Source: Flavobacterium sp.
Lineage (GTDB): Bacteria > Bacteroidota > Bacteroidia > Flavobacteriales > Flavobacteriaceae
Assembly (NCBI GenBank): GCA_027483785.1
Contig: JAIXTU010000131.1
Location: forward strand, 1 to 17,311
Reading direction: 5' to 3'
Length of the DNA: 17,311 bases
Shown: positions 1-7,176 of the stretch, in pieces
How the letters are laid out: every line of letters starts with the position of its first letter
Position numbering within the stretch: the stretch's first letter is position 1
Notes under the pieces: generated by a model
Seen by the model: only the letters and a program-made list of their open reading frames with translations
The model's database searches: none
What the model was told of the DNA's origin: nothing
Translations under genes and position numbers: made by a program

Positions 1-131
1 AAGTACAATGTTGTGCCGTACCCTGCGCCTATCTCTAAAACTCTAAGATGTTTGGCATTTGGGTCTATTAGTCTGATCAAATCGTGTCTAATTCCCGCAT
101 AGTAATCAGATGCTTTATCTTGATAGTTCAT
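1..131 (-). CDS. SAM-dependent methyltransferase, N-terminal part (runs off left edge)
   Basis: Only about 43 N-terminal residues are inside the window. Read on the minus strand from an ATG at 131, the protein begins MNYQDKASDYYAGIRHDL and reaches VLEIGAGYGTT, which is the glycine-rich motif I (E/DxGxGxG) that binds S-adenosylmethionine in class I methyltransferases. The short run before motif I, with a Tyr-rich 'Y..KA..YY' start, is common in methyltransferases of polysaccharide clusters. The frame stays open further upstream, and an alternative ATG lies at 245. I prefer 131 because the extra 38 residues have no family-like character. A weak -7-like TATACTTG lies just upstream of 245. The substrate cannot be read from this fragment. 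The gene is divergent from the sorting-tail gene at 361. Confidence 0.72.
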   Translation of the reverse strand, partial: MNYQDKASDYYAGIRHDLIRLIDPNAKHLRVLEIGAGYGTTLY

Positions 132-360
132 AGGTTCATGATTTTGCGCCTGCAGAACAAAAAACAGGATAGACCCTGCAGGGAATTTTGCTAATATATT
201 ATTTATTCGCGAATGGTGGCAAAGAATCTTATTCCGTATACTCATTACCGGTTTTTCAAGTATAGATTATAGTTAGTCAATTTTTTTAAATTTAAATTTC
301 TATAACCCTGTTTTTGTAAAAGGGTTTTATTAGCTTAGCGATAAGCAAAATAGATAAGAA
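132..360. other. Divergent intergenic region with short hairpins
   Basis: This 229-bp AT-rich gap separates the methyltransferase fragment (minus) from the secreted-protein gene (plus). It holds a 10-bp palindrome CCCTGCAGGG (174-183), a weak stem AACCCT/AGGGTT (304-309 with 321-326), and a small hairpin GCTTA-GCGA-TAAGC (333-346) in the leader of the 361 gene. No clean TTG/TAnnTTTG promoter pair was found for the plus-strand gene. Functions of the hairpins are unknown. Confidence 0.4.
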
Positions 361-819
361 ATGAAAAGCTATCTTAAAAGAAGTATTGGTCTTTTTTTAT
401 TATTTAATATTTTTGGGTCTGAGCTAAGGGGACAAACAAACATACTTGATTCAAACATTAGTAGCAGTTCGTATTCTTATCAAAATCTAAACTTCAATAC
501 TGGTGAAATATTTGTGGTGTTTAATTTTGATAGTGCTGCACTCGTAGAAAGTTCCGAAGTTGCAAACCTCTCAAGATTTTCAATCACTGAAAGTTCTGAG
601 GGAAACTTGTTTGTTTTTCCTAATCCTGTCCGTGACATTTTCGAGATAAAAACTAATGTTAATGTTATTTCGGCTTCAATTTATTCCATTGACGGAAAAG
701 AAGTAACTAAACTACGGGTTGATAAAAATAAGGTTGATATATCGTTTGTAAATCCTGGTGTTTATTTAGTTGTTATTAATGATGACAGACTATTATCTGC
801 AAAAATTATCAAGAATTAA
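361..819 (+). CDS. Small secreted protein with T9SS type A sorting domain
   Basis: A 152-residue protein. Residues 1-24 form a Sec signal peptide (KSYLKR, then a hydrophobic core, ending LRG before Q25). The last ~70 residues are a type A C-terminal sorting domain of the type IX secretion system: VFPNPVRDIFEI, then ISASIYSIDGKEV, then FVNPGVYLVVI and a final AKIIKN. Family knowledge says this tail sends proteins through the T9SS, where it is cleaved and the cargo is attached to the cell surface or released. Only ~60 residues lie between signal and tail (Ser/Asn-rich, with a 'FNTGEIFVVF' segment like that of other small flavobacterial T9SS proteins), so no enzymatic domain is present. The function of the short passenger is unknown. 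Confidence 0.85.
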   Translation: MKSYLKRSIGLFLLFNIFGSELRGQTNILDSNISSSSYSYQNLNFNTGEIFVVFNFDSAALVESSEVANLSRFSITESSEGNLFVFPNPVRDIFEIKTNVNVISASIYSIDGKEVTKLRVDKNKVDISFVNPGVYLVVINDDRLLSAKIIKN

Positions 820-988
820 TTCTAAGTAAAAGTATTTTAAGGGTATCTCAATGTCTTAAACTAAAGATGTTTCTAATTCATAATAGATTTCCACCTAATT
901 AATAATTTGATGTTTACCATCCACATGTCCAAAGCTTCTTTCGTATAAAAGATAAAATAATACGAGTAATTCACTAAAAACTTGACCA

Positions 989-1897
989 ATGAGCAATGCT
1001 TTAAACTTGATTCGCTTCTTTCTCTTCCTTCTAATCATTTGTTCAACTTCGCAGGCGCAAACAAGCTCAGTGCCGATGTCATTCGCTCATAGGGGCACTG
1101 CGTATAATAGTAACGGATCAATCCTTTCTTCCAGTATTATAAAGATTAAGGTGTCTATTTTAGACTATCTCTCAAATGCAGGACCAGAAAATGGAAGTAT
1201 TATCTATGAAGAGGTTTTCTCTGATATTCAAACAAATACCGCAGGACAATATTCGTTAAACATCGGGAAAGGACTTCCGTTATCCCCTTTTAATTCAGAA
1301 TCTTTTAGCAACATAAACTGGAGAAACATGGATCCAAATGTTCTTAAGTATTTGAGAATCTCTATTGATCCCAATAATTCGCCTGCTGGAAATTACACTG
1401 TCTTCGGAGGAAATCAACTTCAAAGTGTGCCATATGCTTTGTTTTGCATGACAGCAGAAAACACTATTACTGGAATCAAAGCGGTCAATATAATAAATGA
1501 CTTGCGAAGTTTAATCGCATCACCGAATGAAATTGTTTACATAAAAGGACATACTGTCTATGGTGATGGTGGTGAAGGTTATTTTATCTTAAAAGAGCAT
1601 GCTCAGATAAACGGAGATCCAAGGTTTGATGACAACGACGGGACTATCATATCATCTAATTCATCCCCAAATCGTCGCTGGCTAAGATTAATTGATGGTA
1701 AAATTAACATAAAATATTTTGGCGTATTGGGCTTTAATCCTTCTGATGGGATTAAAATCCAAAAAGCTATTGACTTTGCTGCGAAAAACGCATCTCCTTC
1801 GGTGTTTGATCCTATTAATCCTCCTTCTAACTATTTGTATTTTATAGTATATCTAATTCTGGAACGGAAGTTCTTCTACCTGCGGGAAACTACTTAA
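989..1897 (+). CDS. N-terminal piece of the beta-helix protein: signal peptide, beta domain, pectate-lyase-type start
   Basis: This is the first frame of the broken gene. Residues 1-23 are a Sec signal peptide (RFFLFLLIICSTSQA, cut before Q24). Residues ~30-155 are the beta-rich N-terminal domain common in secreted Bacteroidota proteins: 'HRGTAYNSNGSIL', a strand 'IYEEVFSDIQTNTAGQYSLNIG', 'FSNINW', 'KYLRISIDP' and the closing 'QLQSVPYALF'. From ~165 onward the sequence matches the start of phage-tailspike/pectate-lyase-3-like proteins: GHTVYGDGGEGYFIL, a 'DDNDGTII' segment, 'RRWLRL' and 'NIKYFGVLGFNPSDGIKIQKAIDFAAKN'-type text. The last ~17 residues before the stop are out-of-frame sequence. 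On its own this piece would be a secreted fragment without the helix. Confidence 0.7.
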   Translation: MSNALNLIRFFLFLLIICSTSQAQTSSVPMSFAHRGTAYNSNGSILSSSIIKIKVSILDYLSNAGPENGSIIYEEVFSDIQTNTAGQYSLNIGKGLPLSPFNSESFSNINWRNMDPNVLKYLRISIDPNNSPAGNYTVFGGNQLQSVPYALFCMTAENTITGIKAVNIINDLRSLIASPNEIVYIKGHTVYGDGGEGYFILKEHAQINGDPRFDDNDGTIISSNSSPNRRWLRLIDGKINIKYFGVLGFNPSDGIKIQKAIDFAAKNASPSVFDPINPPSNYLYFIVYLILERKFFYLRETT

Positions 1898-1995
1898 TTT
1901 CAAATCCTCTTATCATAAGAAATGGAGTTAGTATTTCAGGACAAGGTACACACAGCACGATTCTTACTGCAGATAAAACAAGACTAAAAGGTAGT

Positions 1996-3138
1996 ATGTT
2001 TGTTTTAGATTCTGGAAGAATACAAGGAGTAAATTTATCGGATTTTACATTAACAGGAAATACAAGCCCAAACGAGTCTTCGGTCGTAAATGGTATGTAT
2101 TTGAAAAGTAAGACTGGAGCTACTGGCGACGGTGGACTTTGGGGTGCAACATTCAAGAATATTCAAATCAATCAATTCAACGGTACTGGAATTATTCTTG
2201 AAGGTAGTGGTCCAAATGACAATTATCTTCTACCGAATCAGAATCTTATATTTGAAAATGTCTACATTACTCGACAAACCTTAAGCTCAAATTGTCTCTT
2301 AATTCGAGGGCAAAATGGTCAAATAGAATTCAATGCTTGCGGATTCGACGGATGTATGGAGATAAGCTCCGCATATAGTTGCCAATTACAAACCGACAGC
2401 GGCTTTAATGTTGCTTTAGAGAGTTTAGGGCATGTTCAACCTTCCGTAATCCAATTTAACACTTGTACGTTTCAATATTCTAGTTACGGTGTGTTTTTGC
2501 AATTTGCAGAAAATGTAACTTTTGAAAATTGCTGGTTTGAAGCTCTCGATCGAGCAATTGCAATAATTAGATCTCAGGATACAAGTCCTAAGCTTCCCTC
2601 CAAAAGTATAAATGTAATTGGTTGTAGATTTGCAAATGCTGCGGGTTATGGAAGTCTTGATTTAAAATCAAAACCAAAATACGGTGGAGCTTGTATCTAT
2701 TTAGATGGGGGTCAGGTTAATGCTGAAAATAACTATGTTACGGTTTCAGATGAAAAAAGCTCAAAATTAGATGATGATTTTTTTCTACTTAATTACGACA
2801 TAAATTCTGAAGTATCGATTAAAAACAACAGCTGCAAGATCGACGAGAATGGCAATGAAGTCCTTAAATTAATAAGAACTTTTGGTGTAACAAATAATAA
2901 AATTTCCGCGGTTAATGGCACAATTAAAACGTCTAATTTTAAATTTATAATTGTTGAAAACGCAAAAGAAACAATATCAGAAATTGTTTCAACTTTAAAT
3001 GCAGGGGAGATTCTTACAGTTAAAGCAGAGGGAAGAAGTATCGGTTTTGATAATTTAAAAAATATTACTTTTTCAAGGGCTTTACAAATGGTTCAAATTC
3101 ATTTATTCTTGAGCCAAACGAAACAGCAACTTTTATAA
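1996..3138 (+). CDS. Beta-helix body of the frameshifted secreted protein
   Basis: This frame is open from about 1831; 1996 is only its first ATG and is internal to the true gene. Before it the frame reads GTEVLLPAGNYLISNPLIIR and NGVSISGQG, the typical first turns of a pectate-lyase-superfamily helix. The body holds repeated strand-turn units (LSDFTLTGN, ATFKNIQINQF, LIFENVYITRQT, IEFNACGFDGC, IQFNTCTFQYSSYGVFL, VTFENCWFEA, INVIGCRFANA), as expected of a right-handed parallel beta-helix. Such proteins act as polysaccharide lyases, hydrolases or epimerases, but no catalytic residues can be assigned with confidence. The last ~20 residues before the stop at 3138 are out of frame; the genuine C-terminus continues in the third frame to 3230. 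No T9SS sorting tail is seen there. Confidence 0.72.
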   Translation: MFVLDSGRIQGVNLSDFTLTGNTSPNESSVVNGMYLKSKTGATGDGGLWGATFKNIQINQFNGTGIILEGSGPNDNYLLPNQNLIFENVYITRQTLSSNCLLIRGQNGQIEFNACGFDGCMEISSAYSCQLQTDSGFNVALESLGHVQPSVIQFNTCTFQYSSYGVFLQFAENVTFENCWFEALDRAIAIIRSQDTSPKLPSKSINVIGCRFANAAGYGSLDLKSKPKYGGACIYLDGGQVNAENNYVTVSDEKSSKLDDDFFLLNYDINSEVSIKNNSCKIDENGNEVLKLIRTFGVTNNKISAVNGTIKTSNFKFIIVENAKETISEIVSTLNAGEILTVKAEGRSIGFDNLKNITFSRALQMVQIHLFLSQTKQQLL

Positions 3139-3246
3139 AACTTGATAATCCGAAAGAAATTGCTGTAGATGGCAATTCGTTTATTTACACTTCAACTTTT
3201 GAACTCATCGGATTCAATAAAACATATTAGGGTAGTGAATGAACTG

Positions 3247-3271
3247 ATTGTCTTAATAAAAGACAATTTTA
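3247..3271 (+). terminator. Probable terminator of the beta-helix gene
   Basis: An 8-bp perfect stem ATTGTCTT (3247-3254) and AAGACAAT (3260-3267) with loop AATAA is followed by a short T run (TTTT). It lies 17 nt after the TAG at 3230 that ends the third frame, which supports 3230 as the real gene end. The stem is AT-rich, so strength is uncertain. Confidence 0.5.
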
Positions 3272-3290
3272 CAATCAATTGTCTGTGATG

Positions 3291-3352
3291 ATTTTTAGTA
3301 GCAGCTGTCAAAGTTTGATTAACATTATAAATCGTCGTCTTCTACTAAAAAT
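3291..3352. repeat. 11-bp inverted repeat with 40-nt centre
   Basis: ATTTTTAGTAG (3291-3301) is perfectly repeated in inverse as CTACTAAAAAT (3342-3352). The 40 nt between contain CAGCTG and a short GATT/AATC pairing. It lies in the convergent gap between the beta-helix gene and the minus-strand lipoprotein gene. It may be a structured RNA, a transcript end or a remnant of a small element; nothing decides between these. Confidence 0.45.
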
Positions 3353-3403
3353 GCACCTTTTTAATAGTTTATATGCAAGGATGGTTTTTGCAAGTACTGG
3401 TTA

Positions 3404-3435
3404 GAAATAAAAAAGCCGCCTTGGATTGAGGCGGC
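3404..3435 (-). terminator. Rho-independent terminator of the minus-strand lipoprotein gene
   Basis: On the minus strand the stem GCCGCCT (3435-3429) pairs with AGGCGGC (3421-3415) around a 7-nt loop, followed directly by TTTTTTATTT. It starts 12 nt after the stop codon of the gene ending at 3448. This is a textbook intrinsic terminator. Confidence 0.9.
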
Positions 3436-3447
3436 ATTAAGACTTAT

Positions 3448-3981
3448 TTATGACTTTACTAATTTCTCTAGCTCTACTCCCAGAGGTTCAAGCGGATAAA
3501 ATATCGGGTCATGTATATCTCCTACCTTTTTAGGTAAAAAGGTCGAGCCGTTCATGTCAACGGTAAGCTGTTCGTTTGGCGCAAAATACTGGAAGAACAA
3601 ATTTCCTTTAGCTTCGAATTTTTTACCAAAATAATCAACAGTAAAATTTTCAATTTTCATCTGTTGCTGTTCTTTATTTTCTCCAACGTCAAATCTCAAA
3701 AAACTAAAAGCCGCATCTTCTGGGAAATTAAACACGATTTTTTGCGAAGTAGGCTGCCCTTTTACATTAACTCTAACAGACTTCTCTTCGCTGAAAACAG
3801 ATGTCCCATCTTCTGTGTAAAAGATTTGAAAAGAGTCGTCTTTCGGAACTATCATGTCTACGACAATTTTAACTTTACTGTCTACTGGCTTTTCAGCTGC
3901 CACTTGCTCACTTTGTTTCTCGCCTTTACACGCTAAAAAAAAGATTGCTAAAAAAAGACTTAAAAATACCTTAATTTTCAT
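3448..3981 (-). CDS. Lipoprotein of unknown function, single-gene unit
   Basis: A 177-residue protein. Residues 1-18 form a lipoprotein signal (hydrophobic SLFLAIFFLAC, lipid on C18), followed by a charged, flexible linker (KGEKQSEQVAAEKPVDSK). The rest is a predicted beta-rich domain: VKIVVDMIVPKDDSFQIFYT, then QKIVFNFPED, SFLRFDVGENKEQ, and a C-terminal DPIFYPLEP. From memory, the 'DDSFQIFYT ... LRFDVGEN' pattern resembles a beta-sandwich module found in several flavobacterial envelope proteins, but I cannot name the family. The gene has its own promoter (3998-4027) and terminator (3404-3435), so it is transcribed alone. It is convergent with the beta-helix gene and divergent from the lipoprotein pair. 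Real gene very likely; function unknown. Confidence 0.85.
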   Translation of the reverse strand: MKIKVFLSLFLAIFFLACKGEKQSEQVAAEKPVDSKVKIVVDMIVPKDDSFQIFYTEDGTSVFSEEKSVRVNVKGQPTSQKIVFNFPEDAAFSFLRFDVGENKEQQQMKIENFTVDYFGKKFEAKGNLFFQYFAPNEQLTVDMNGSTFLPKKVGDIHDPIFYPLEPLGVELEKLVKS

Positions 3982-3997
3982 GTTTTTTAAATTTGCG

Positions 3998-4027
3998 CAA
4001 AAATATTGCTTTTATCGATTAATACAA
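3998..4027 (-). promoter_or_regulatory. Bacteroidota-type promoter of the 3448-3981 gene
   Basis: On the minus strand a TTG (4027-4025) is followed after exactly 19 nt by TATTTTTG (4005-3998), a full match to the flavobacterial -33 TTG / -7 TAnnTTTG consensus. The ATG at 3981 lies 16 nt downstream of the -7 box, which supports that start and implies a very short leader. Confidence 0.8.
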
Positions 4028-4190
4028 ATAATTAATGAGTTGTTCGCTGAAATCAATAGAGTTAACTTAATTGGTTCTTAGCCTCATTCTAATATTTATA
4101 CCCAAAATTAACGGTAATCCATGAGTTTTCGTATGTAAAGAAAAATAAATTACCTTGTACGACTTAAAATCAAACCCTACAAAACTAGTA

Positions 4191-5132
4191 ATGATAAGAA
4201 ATTTTTATGATATTAAGTCTACAATTAGAGCTAAGGCTGGTTTACAAATAGCTTTTTCCTTAGTTTTTTTCAGTCTTTTTTTTTCGTGCTCGTCTAATGA
4301 TGAGGTTGTTGAGGTAATAAGTGAAACTCCCGAATATTTCATAGCTGTTGATGGGGTTAAGACGGATTTTTCGATAGACGATAACCCAAACTTAACTGTG
4401 ACCGTTTATAAGGATGCGGTTGTTTTGGGGGCAACACTAACGGGAGCAACACCCATAAGTTTATCTTTAACCTTTACTAAGTCTGGTTATTTTTTGAGGG
4501 GGACGCTATATATGTATGAAGGAGCGCCATATAACAACCAATACTATTTTCGAAATTATCAAAATTTTCCCGCTAATTTTTTGGAGGTAAATAATTTTGA
4601 AATCAATGAATTAAACAACACACTAACCATCGACTTTGAAGGAAATCTTTATAGTGATGATAATAATTTATCTTCTTACTACCGTAATATTAAAGGAGTT
4701 GTTAGCAAAAACTTCGTTCGAGTAAATGAGAACTTATTGAGTCTTTTCTATCAGAGTATACCTCAATACTGCAACGCTTTGATTAATGAAGAAAGTTGGG
4801 TTGCAAAAGAAATCGGATCTGAGAGTTCCTTTACCGCTGAAGACGATTACAGATTTACCATCCATATCGCTGAAAATACTGCTCCTGGAAGCTTTGTATT
4901 TGACTCCAATAGCACTGATAACTATGTGAAATTTGAGCGTTTTAATTTAAATACTTATAGCTTTGACGAATATATAGTCTCGGGGGTCATAAGTTATTCA
5001 TATCGCGAATTCCACGGTGCTCAAAGATATTCTCATATAGGTACATTTTCTTTTTCAGCAACTAATCCCAATAATCCTGCTGAGACTATTCAAATATCCG
5101 ATGGGGTTTTTCGTAATTTTCAAACTTACTAA
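4191..5132 (+). CDS. Surface-type lipoprotein, first of a paralogous pair
   Basis: I start the gene at ATG 4191 rather than the in-frame TTG at 4155, giving 313 residues. The N-terminus has a long basic region, then the hydrophobic core IAFSLVFFSLFFSC with the lipidated Cys at position 33. The following SSNDEVVEV is Ser/acid-rich, as in Bacteroidota lipoproteins exported to the outer face. The mature protein is Tyr/Asn/Phe-rich and beta-rich, with no catalytic motif. The last ~75 residues (GSFVFDSNSTDNYVKFERF, then IGTFSFSATNPNN and IQISDGVFRNF) resemble the C-terminal part of DUF6252-like lipoproteins (memory-based). It is aligned along most of its length with the next gene. A weak promoter candidate (TTTTCG, 19 nt, TACCTTGT ending 4158) lies upstream. 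Function unknown. Confidence 0.82.
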   Translation: MIRNFYDIKSTIRAKAGLQIAFSLVFFSLFFSCSSNDEVVEVISETPEYFIAVDGVKTDFSIDDNPNLTVTVYKDAVVLGATLTGATPISLSLTFTKSGYFLRGTLYMYEGAPYNNQYYFRNYQNFPANFLEVNNFEINELNNTLTIDFEGNLYSDDNNLSSYYRNIKGVVSKNFVRVNENLLSLFYQSIPQYCNALINEESWVAKEIGSESSFTAEDDYRFTIHIAENTAPGSFVFDSNSTDNYVKFERFNLNTYSFDEYIVSGVISYSYREFHGAQRYSHIGTFSFSATNPNNPAETIQISDGVFRNFQTY

Positions 5133-5135
5133 CTT

Positions 5136-6020
5136 ATGAAAAGACAGATCCTTATATGTACATTGCTTGCTTTTTTTAACTTTGGCTGTTCAGATAATAC
5201 AGAAACTGTTAGTGAGGTAGAACCCGAAGTAGTTGCCCCAGAAAATAAGTTTGAACTCTTTGTAAATGGTGAACTAACGGATATAACAGCTCAAAATGCC
5301 TTTTTAATTGAAGATAAAATTGTAATTCAAACACGTTCATTTGATTTTGAGCCCACAATAAAAATATCAAAAGAAGGCAAAATAGGTCAGATTTATATTG
5401 ATTACTTTGAATTTGGCGTTTGGCGTAAGTTCTACAATTTTAGGAATTTTAGCTCAAATTACTATTCATTAGAAATTACTTCTTACGATACAACGCTAAA
5501 CAGAATTGAAGGCAATTTTTCCGGACTTTTATATGCTGATCCAGATAACTTAAATTCTCAATCCAAATTCGTTAATGGCTCATTTAGTTTGCCGATAATT
5601 GAATCTGTTCCTATCATACTAGGTTTAAAAAATACAGCAAAAATAAATGGTGTAGATTGGAGCACAATTCACCATTATATGCGAAAAGATAATCCGTCGG
5701 ATTATCATAATTTAACTCTTCACACACTAAGTGATGATGAATTTAAGATTTTACTAAAATTTAATCGGCTGAATACCACGCCTGGAATTTACTCTTTTAC
5801 CAATAATTCGGCATCTAATCTGGTTAAAATCGCAAGATTTAATACGGAAACAAATGAATATCTGGTTTACGACTGTGTAGGAACATTAGAAATAACCGAA
5901 AGAGTCTTTAACTTGATTCGTGGGACGTACAGTTTCGTCGGACAAAATCCAAATGATTCAAGCGATGTAATTGAAGTAACTAATGGTAATTTTTTTTTAA
6001 ACTACCCTCAGTTCGATTAA
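5136..6020 (+). CDS. Surface-type lipoprotein, second of a paralogous pair
   Basis: A 294-residue protein. The signal is short and canonical (MKRQILICTLLAFFNFGC, lipid on C18), followed by SDNTETVSEVEPEVV, an acidic linker. The body is paralogous to the preceding gene: 'FYNFRNFSSNYYSLEITSYD..LNRIEGNFSGLLYADPDNL' corresponds to its 'YFRNYQNFPANFLEVNNFEINELNNTLTIDFEGNLYSDDNNL', and GTYSFVGQNPND...VIEVTNGNF corresponds to GTFSFSATNPNN...IQISDGVF. The second half again looks DUF6252-like. Only 3 nt separate the two genes, so they form an operon that probably arose by tandem duplication. The gene ends 23 nt from the convergent wecE; no convincing terminator lies between. Role unknown; a surface-exposed binding or structural role is inference. 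Confidence 0.84.
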   Translation: MKRQILICTLLAFFNFGCSDNTETVSEVEPEVVAPENKFELFVNGELTDITAQNAFLIEDKIVIQTRSFDFEPTIKISKEGKIGQIYIDYFEFGVWRKFYNFRNFSSNYYSLEITSYDTTLNRIEGNFSGLLYADPDNLNSQSKFVNGSFSLPIIESVPIILGLKNTAKINGVDWSTIHHYMRKDNPSDYHNLTLHTLSDDEFKILLKFNRLNTTPGIYSFTNNSASNLVKIARFNTETNEYLVYDCVGTLEITERVFNLIRGTYSFVGQNPNDSSDVIEVTNGNFFLNYPQFD

Positions 6021-6043
6021 AAATTTTGGGGAGTCCTCTAAAG

Positions 6044-7174
6044 TTATTTAAACTCTCTTAAATTCCCAATCACATCTTCAACCTCCAATTCATAATACAG
6101 CGGCAATCTCACTAAAACATTGGTAAAATGATCGCTGTTAACCAAACTTCTTCCGTCGTGTCGTTCTTGGTAAAACGGACTCTTATGTAAACTCAAATAA
6201 TGAAAAACCGCTAAAATTCCGTAATTTTTTAGGTGCGAAATTAAACTCGTTCTTTGTTCTAAACTCTTGCAAATCAGATAAAACATGTGCCCGTTATTTG
6301 TAGCGTAATCCGGAATTTCTGGTAACTTGATGTCGTTTGCAGCTGCCCAAGATGCCAAACCTGCATTGTACGAATCCCAAATAGCCTTTCGCTTTCGCTG
6401 AATGTCGTCTAAATTTTCGAGTTGTGCCCACAAAAAAGCAGCTACTATTTCCGAAGGTAAAAACGAACTTCCGATATCTACCCAACCGTATTTATCCACT
6501 TCTCCTCTAAAAAACGATGTTCGGTTGGTTCCTTTTTCCCAAATGATCTCAGCTCGCAAAGCAAACTGCTCGTCGTTTACAACCAACATACCTCCTTCGC
6601 CCGAAATTATGTTTTTAGTTTCGTGAAAGGAAAAAGCCGCTAAATGACCTATAGCACCTAGTGCTTTCTGTGTTCCGTCGGAAAAAGTATAATAACTGTC
6701 TATTGCCTGCGCAGCATCTTCAATAACAAATAAATCGTGTTGCTTTGCAAGTGCCATTATCGGTTCCATATGGCAAGCCACACCGGCGTAATGAACCACA
6801 ACAATCGCTTTGGTACGCGCTGTGATTAAAGATTCCAAACTGTTTTCATCGATATTTGGATGCGCCGAACTACTGTCGGCAAAAACAATTTTTGCACCGC
6901 GTAAAATGAAAGCGGTGGCGGTGGATACAAACGTGTACGAAGGCATAATAACCTCATCGCCTGGTTCAATTCCTACTAAAATCGCGGCCATTTCAAGCGC
7001 ATCAGTACATGAGGTTGTTAACAAACATTTCGCAAATCCGTATTGCTGTTCAAAAAACGTCTGGCATTTTTGGGTATAGGTGCCATTACCTGATATCTTG
7101 CCGCTTTTTACAGCGTCTTCAATATAGAACGTTTCTTTTCCACTCAAGTACGGTTTGTTAAACGGGATATTCAT
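6044..7174 (-). CDS. wecE: dTDP-4-amino-4,6-dideoxygalactose transaminase (WecE/RffA type)
   Basis: A 376-residue PLP-dependent aminotransferase of the DegT/DnrJ/EryC1 family. It closely resembles E. coli WecE throughout: IPFNKPYLSGKE, LLTTSCTDALEMAA, GDEVIMPSYTFVSTA, LRGAKIVFAD, VHYAGVACHM, IEDAAQ, FSFHETKN, EKGTNRTSFFRGEVDKYGW, and MFYLI near the end. The PLP lysine is K187 in FHETKN, and D153 in EDAAQ should contact the pyridine nitrogen. The enzyme transfers an amino group from glutamate to dTDP-4-keto-6-deoxyglucose, giving dTDP-Fuc4N. It is the last gene of the minus-strand polysaccharide series, 2 nt after the acyltransferase that probably acts on its product. Strong call for the family; the exact product (Fuc4N rather than a C4 epimer) rests on similarity. 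Confidence 0.93.
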   Translation of the reverse strand: MNIPFNKPYLSGKETFYIEDAVKSGKISGNGTYTQKCQTFFEQQYGFAKCLLTTSCTDALEMAAILVGIEPGDEVIMPSYTFVSTATAFILRGAKIVFADSSSAHPNIDENSLESLITARTKAIVVVHYAGVACHMEPIMALAKQHDLFVIEDAAQAIDSYYTFSDGTQKALGAIGHLAAFSFHETKNIISGEGGMLVVNDEQFALRAEIIWEKGTNRTSFFRGEVDKYGWVDIGSSFLPSEIVAAFLWAQLENLDDIQRKRKAIWDSYNAGLASWAAANDIKLPEIPDYATNNGHMFYLICKSLEQRTSLISHLKNYGILAVFHYLSLHKSPFYQERHDGRSLVNSDHFTNVLVRLPLYYELEVEDVIGNLREFK

Positions 7175-7176
7175 AA

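Larger units (their letters stand above)
989..3230 (+). pseudogene. Frameshifted gene for a ~747-residue secreted right-handed beta-helix protein
   Basis: Three reading frames together encode one protein. Frame 2 runs from ATG 989 to about 1845, frame 1 from about 1831 to about 3075, and frame 3 from about 3065 to the TAG at 3228-3230. Restoring one T in the T4 run near 1839-1842 joins NYLYF to YSISNSGTEVLLPAGNYLI. Restoring one G in the GGG run near 3076-3079 joins ITFSRG to FTNGSNSFILEPNETATF and leads to the end ELIGFNKTY. With both bases restored the ORF is 748 codons including the stop, with no other interruption. Both events are -1 shifts at homopolymer runs. That fits indel error in the assembly as well as real gene decay, so this may be an intact gene in the organism. 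No slippery heptamer in the correct phase was seen. Confidence 0.82.

Noticed and set aside
304..330. Hairpin AACCCT/AGGGTT as a terminator
   Set aside because: It lies between divergent genes with nothing transcribed into it on the plus strand; the stem is only 6 bp with an 11-nt loop.
1831..1897. Programmed -1 ribosomal frameshift joining the first two frames of the beta-helix gene
   Set aside because: No X XXY YYZ slippery heptamer in the correct phase and no convincing downstream hairpin was seen; a second independent -1 shift near 3076 makes simple indels more likely.
1890..2156. 88-codon minus-strand open frame inside the beta-helix gene
   Set aside because: Antisense to well-supported beta-helix coding sequence, with no recognisable features.
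6021..6043. Bidirectional terminator between the lipoprotein pair and wecE
   Set aside because: Only a 4-bp imperfect stem around GGGG/CCTC and no T run; not supportable although the genes are convergent.
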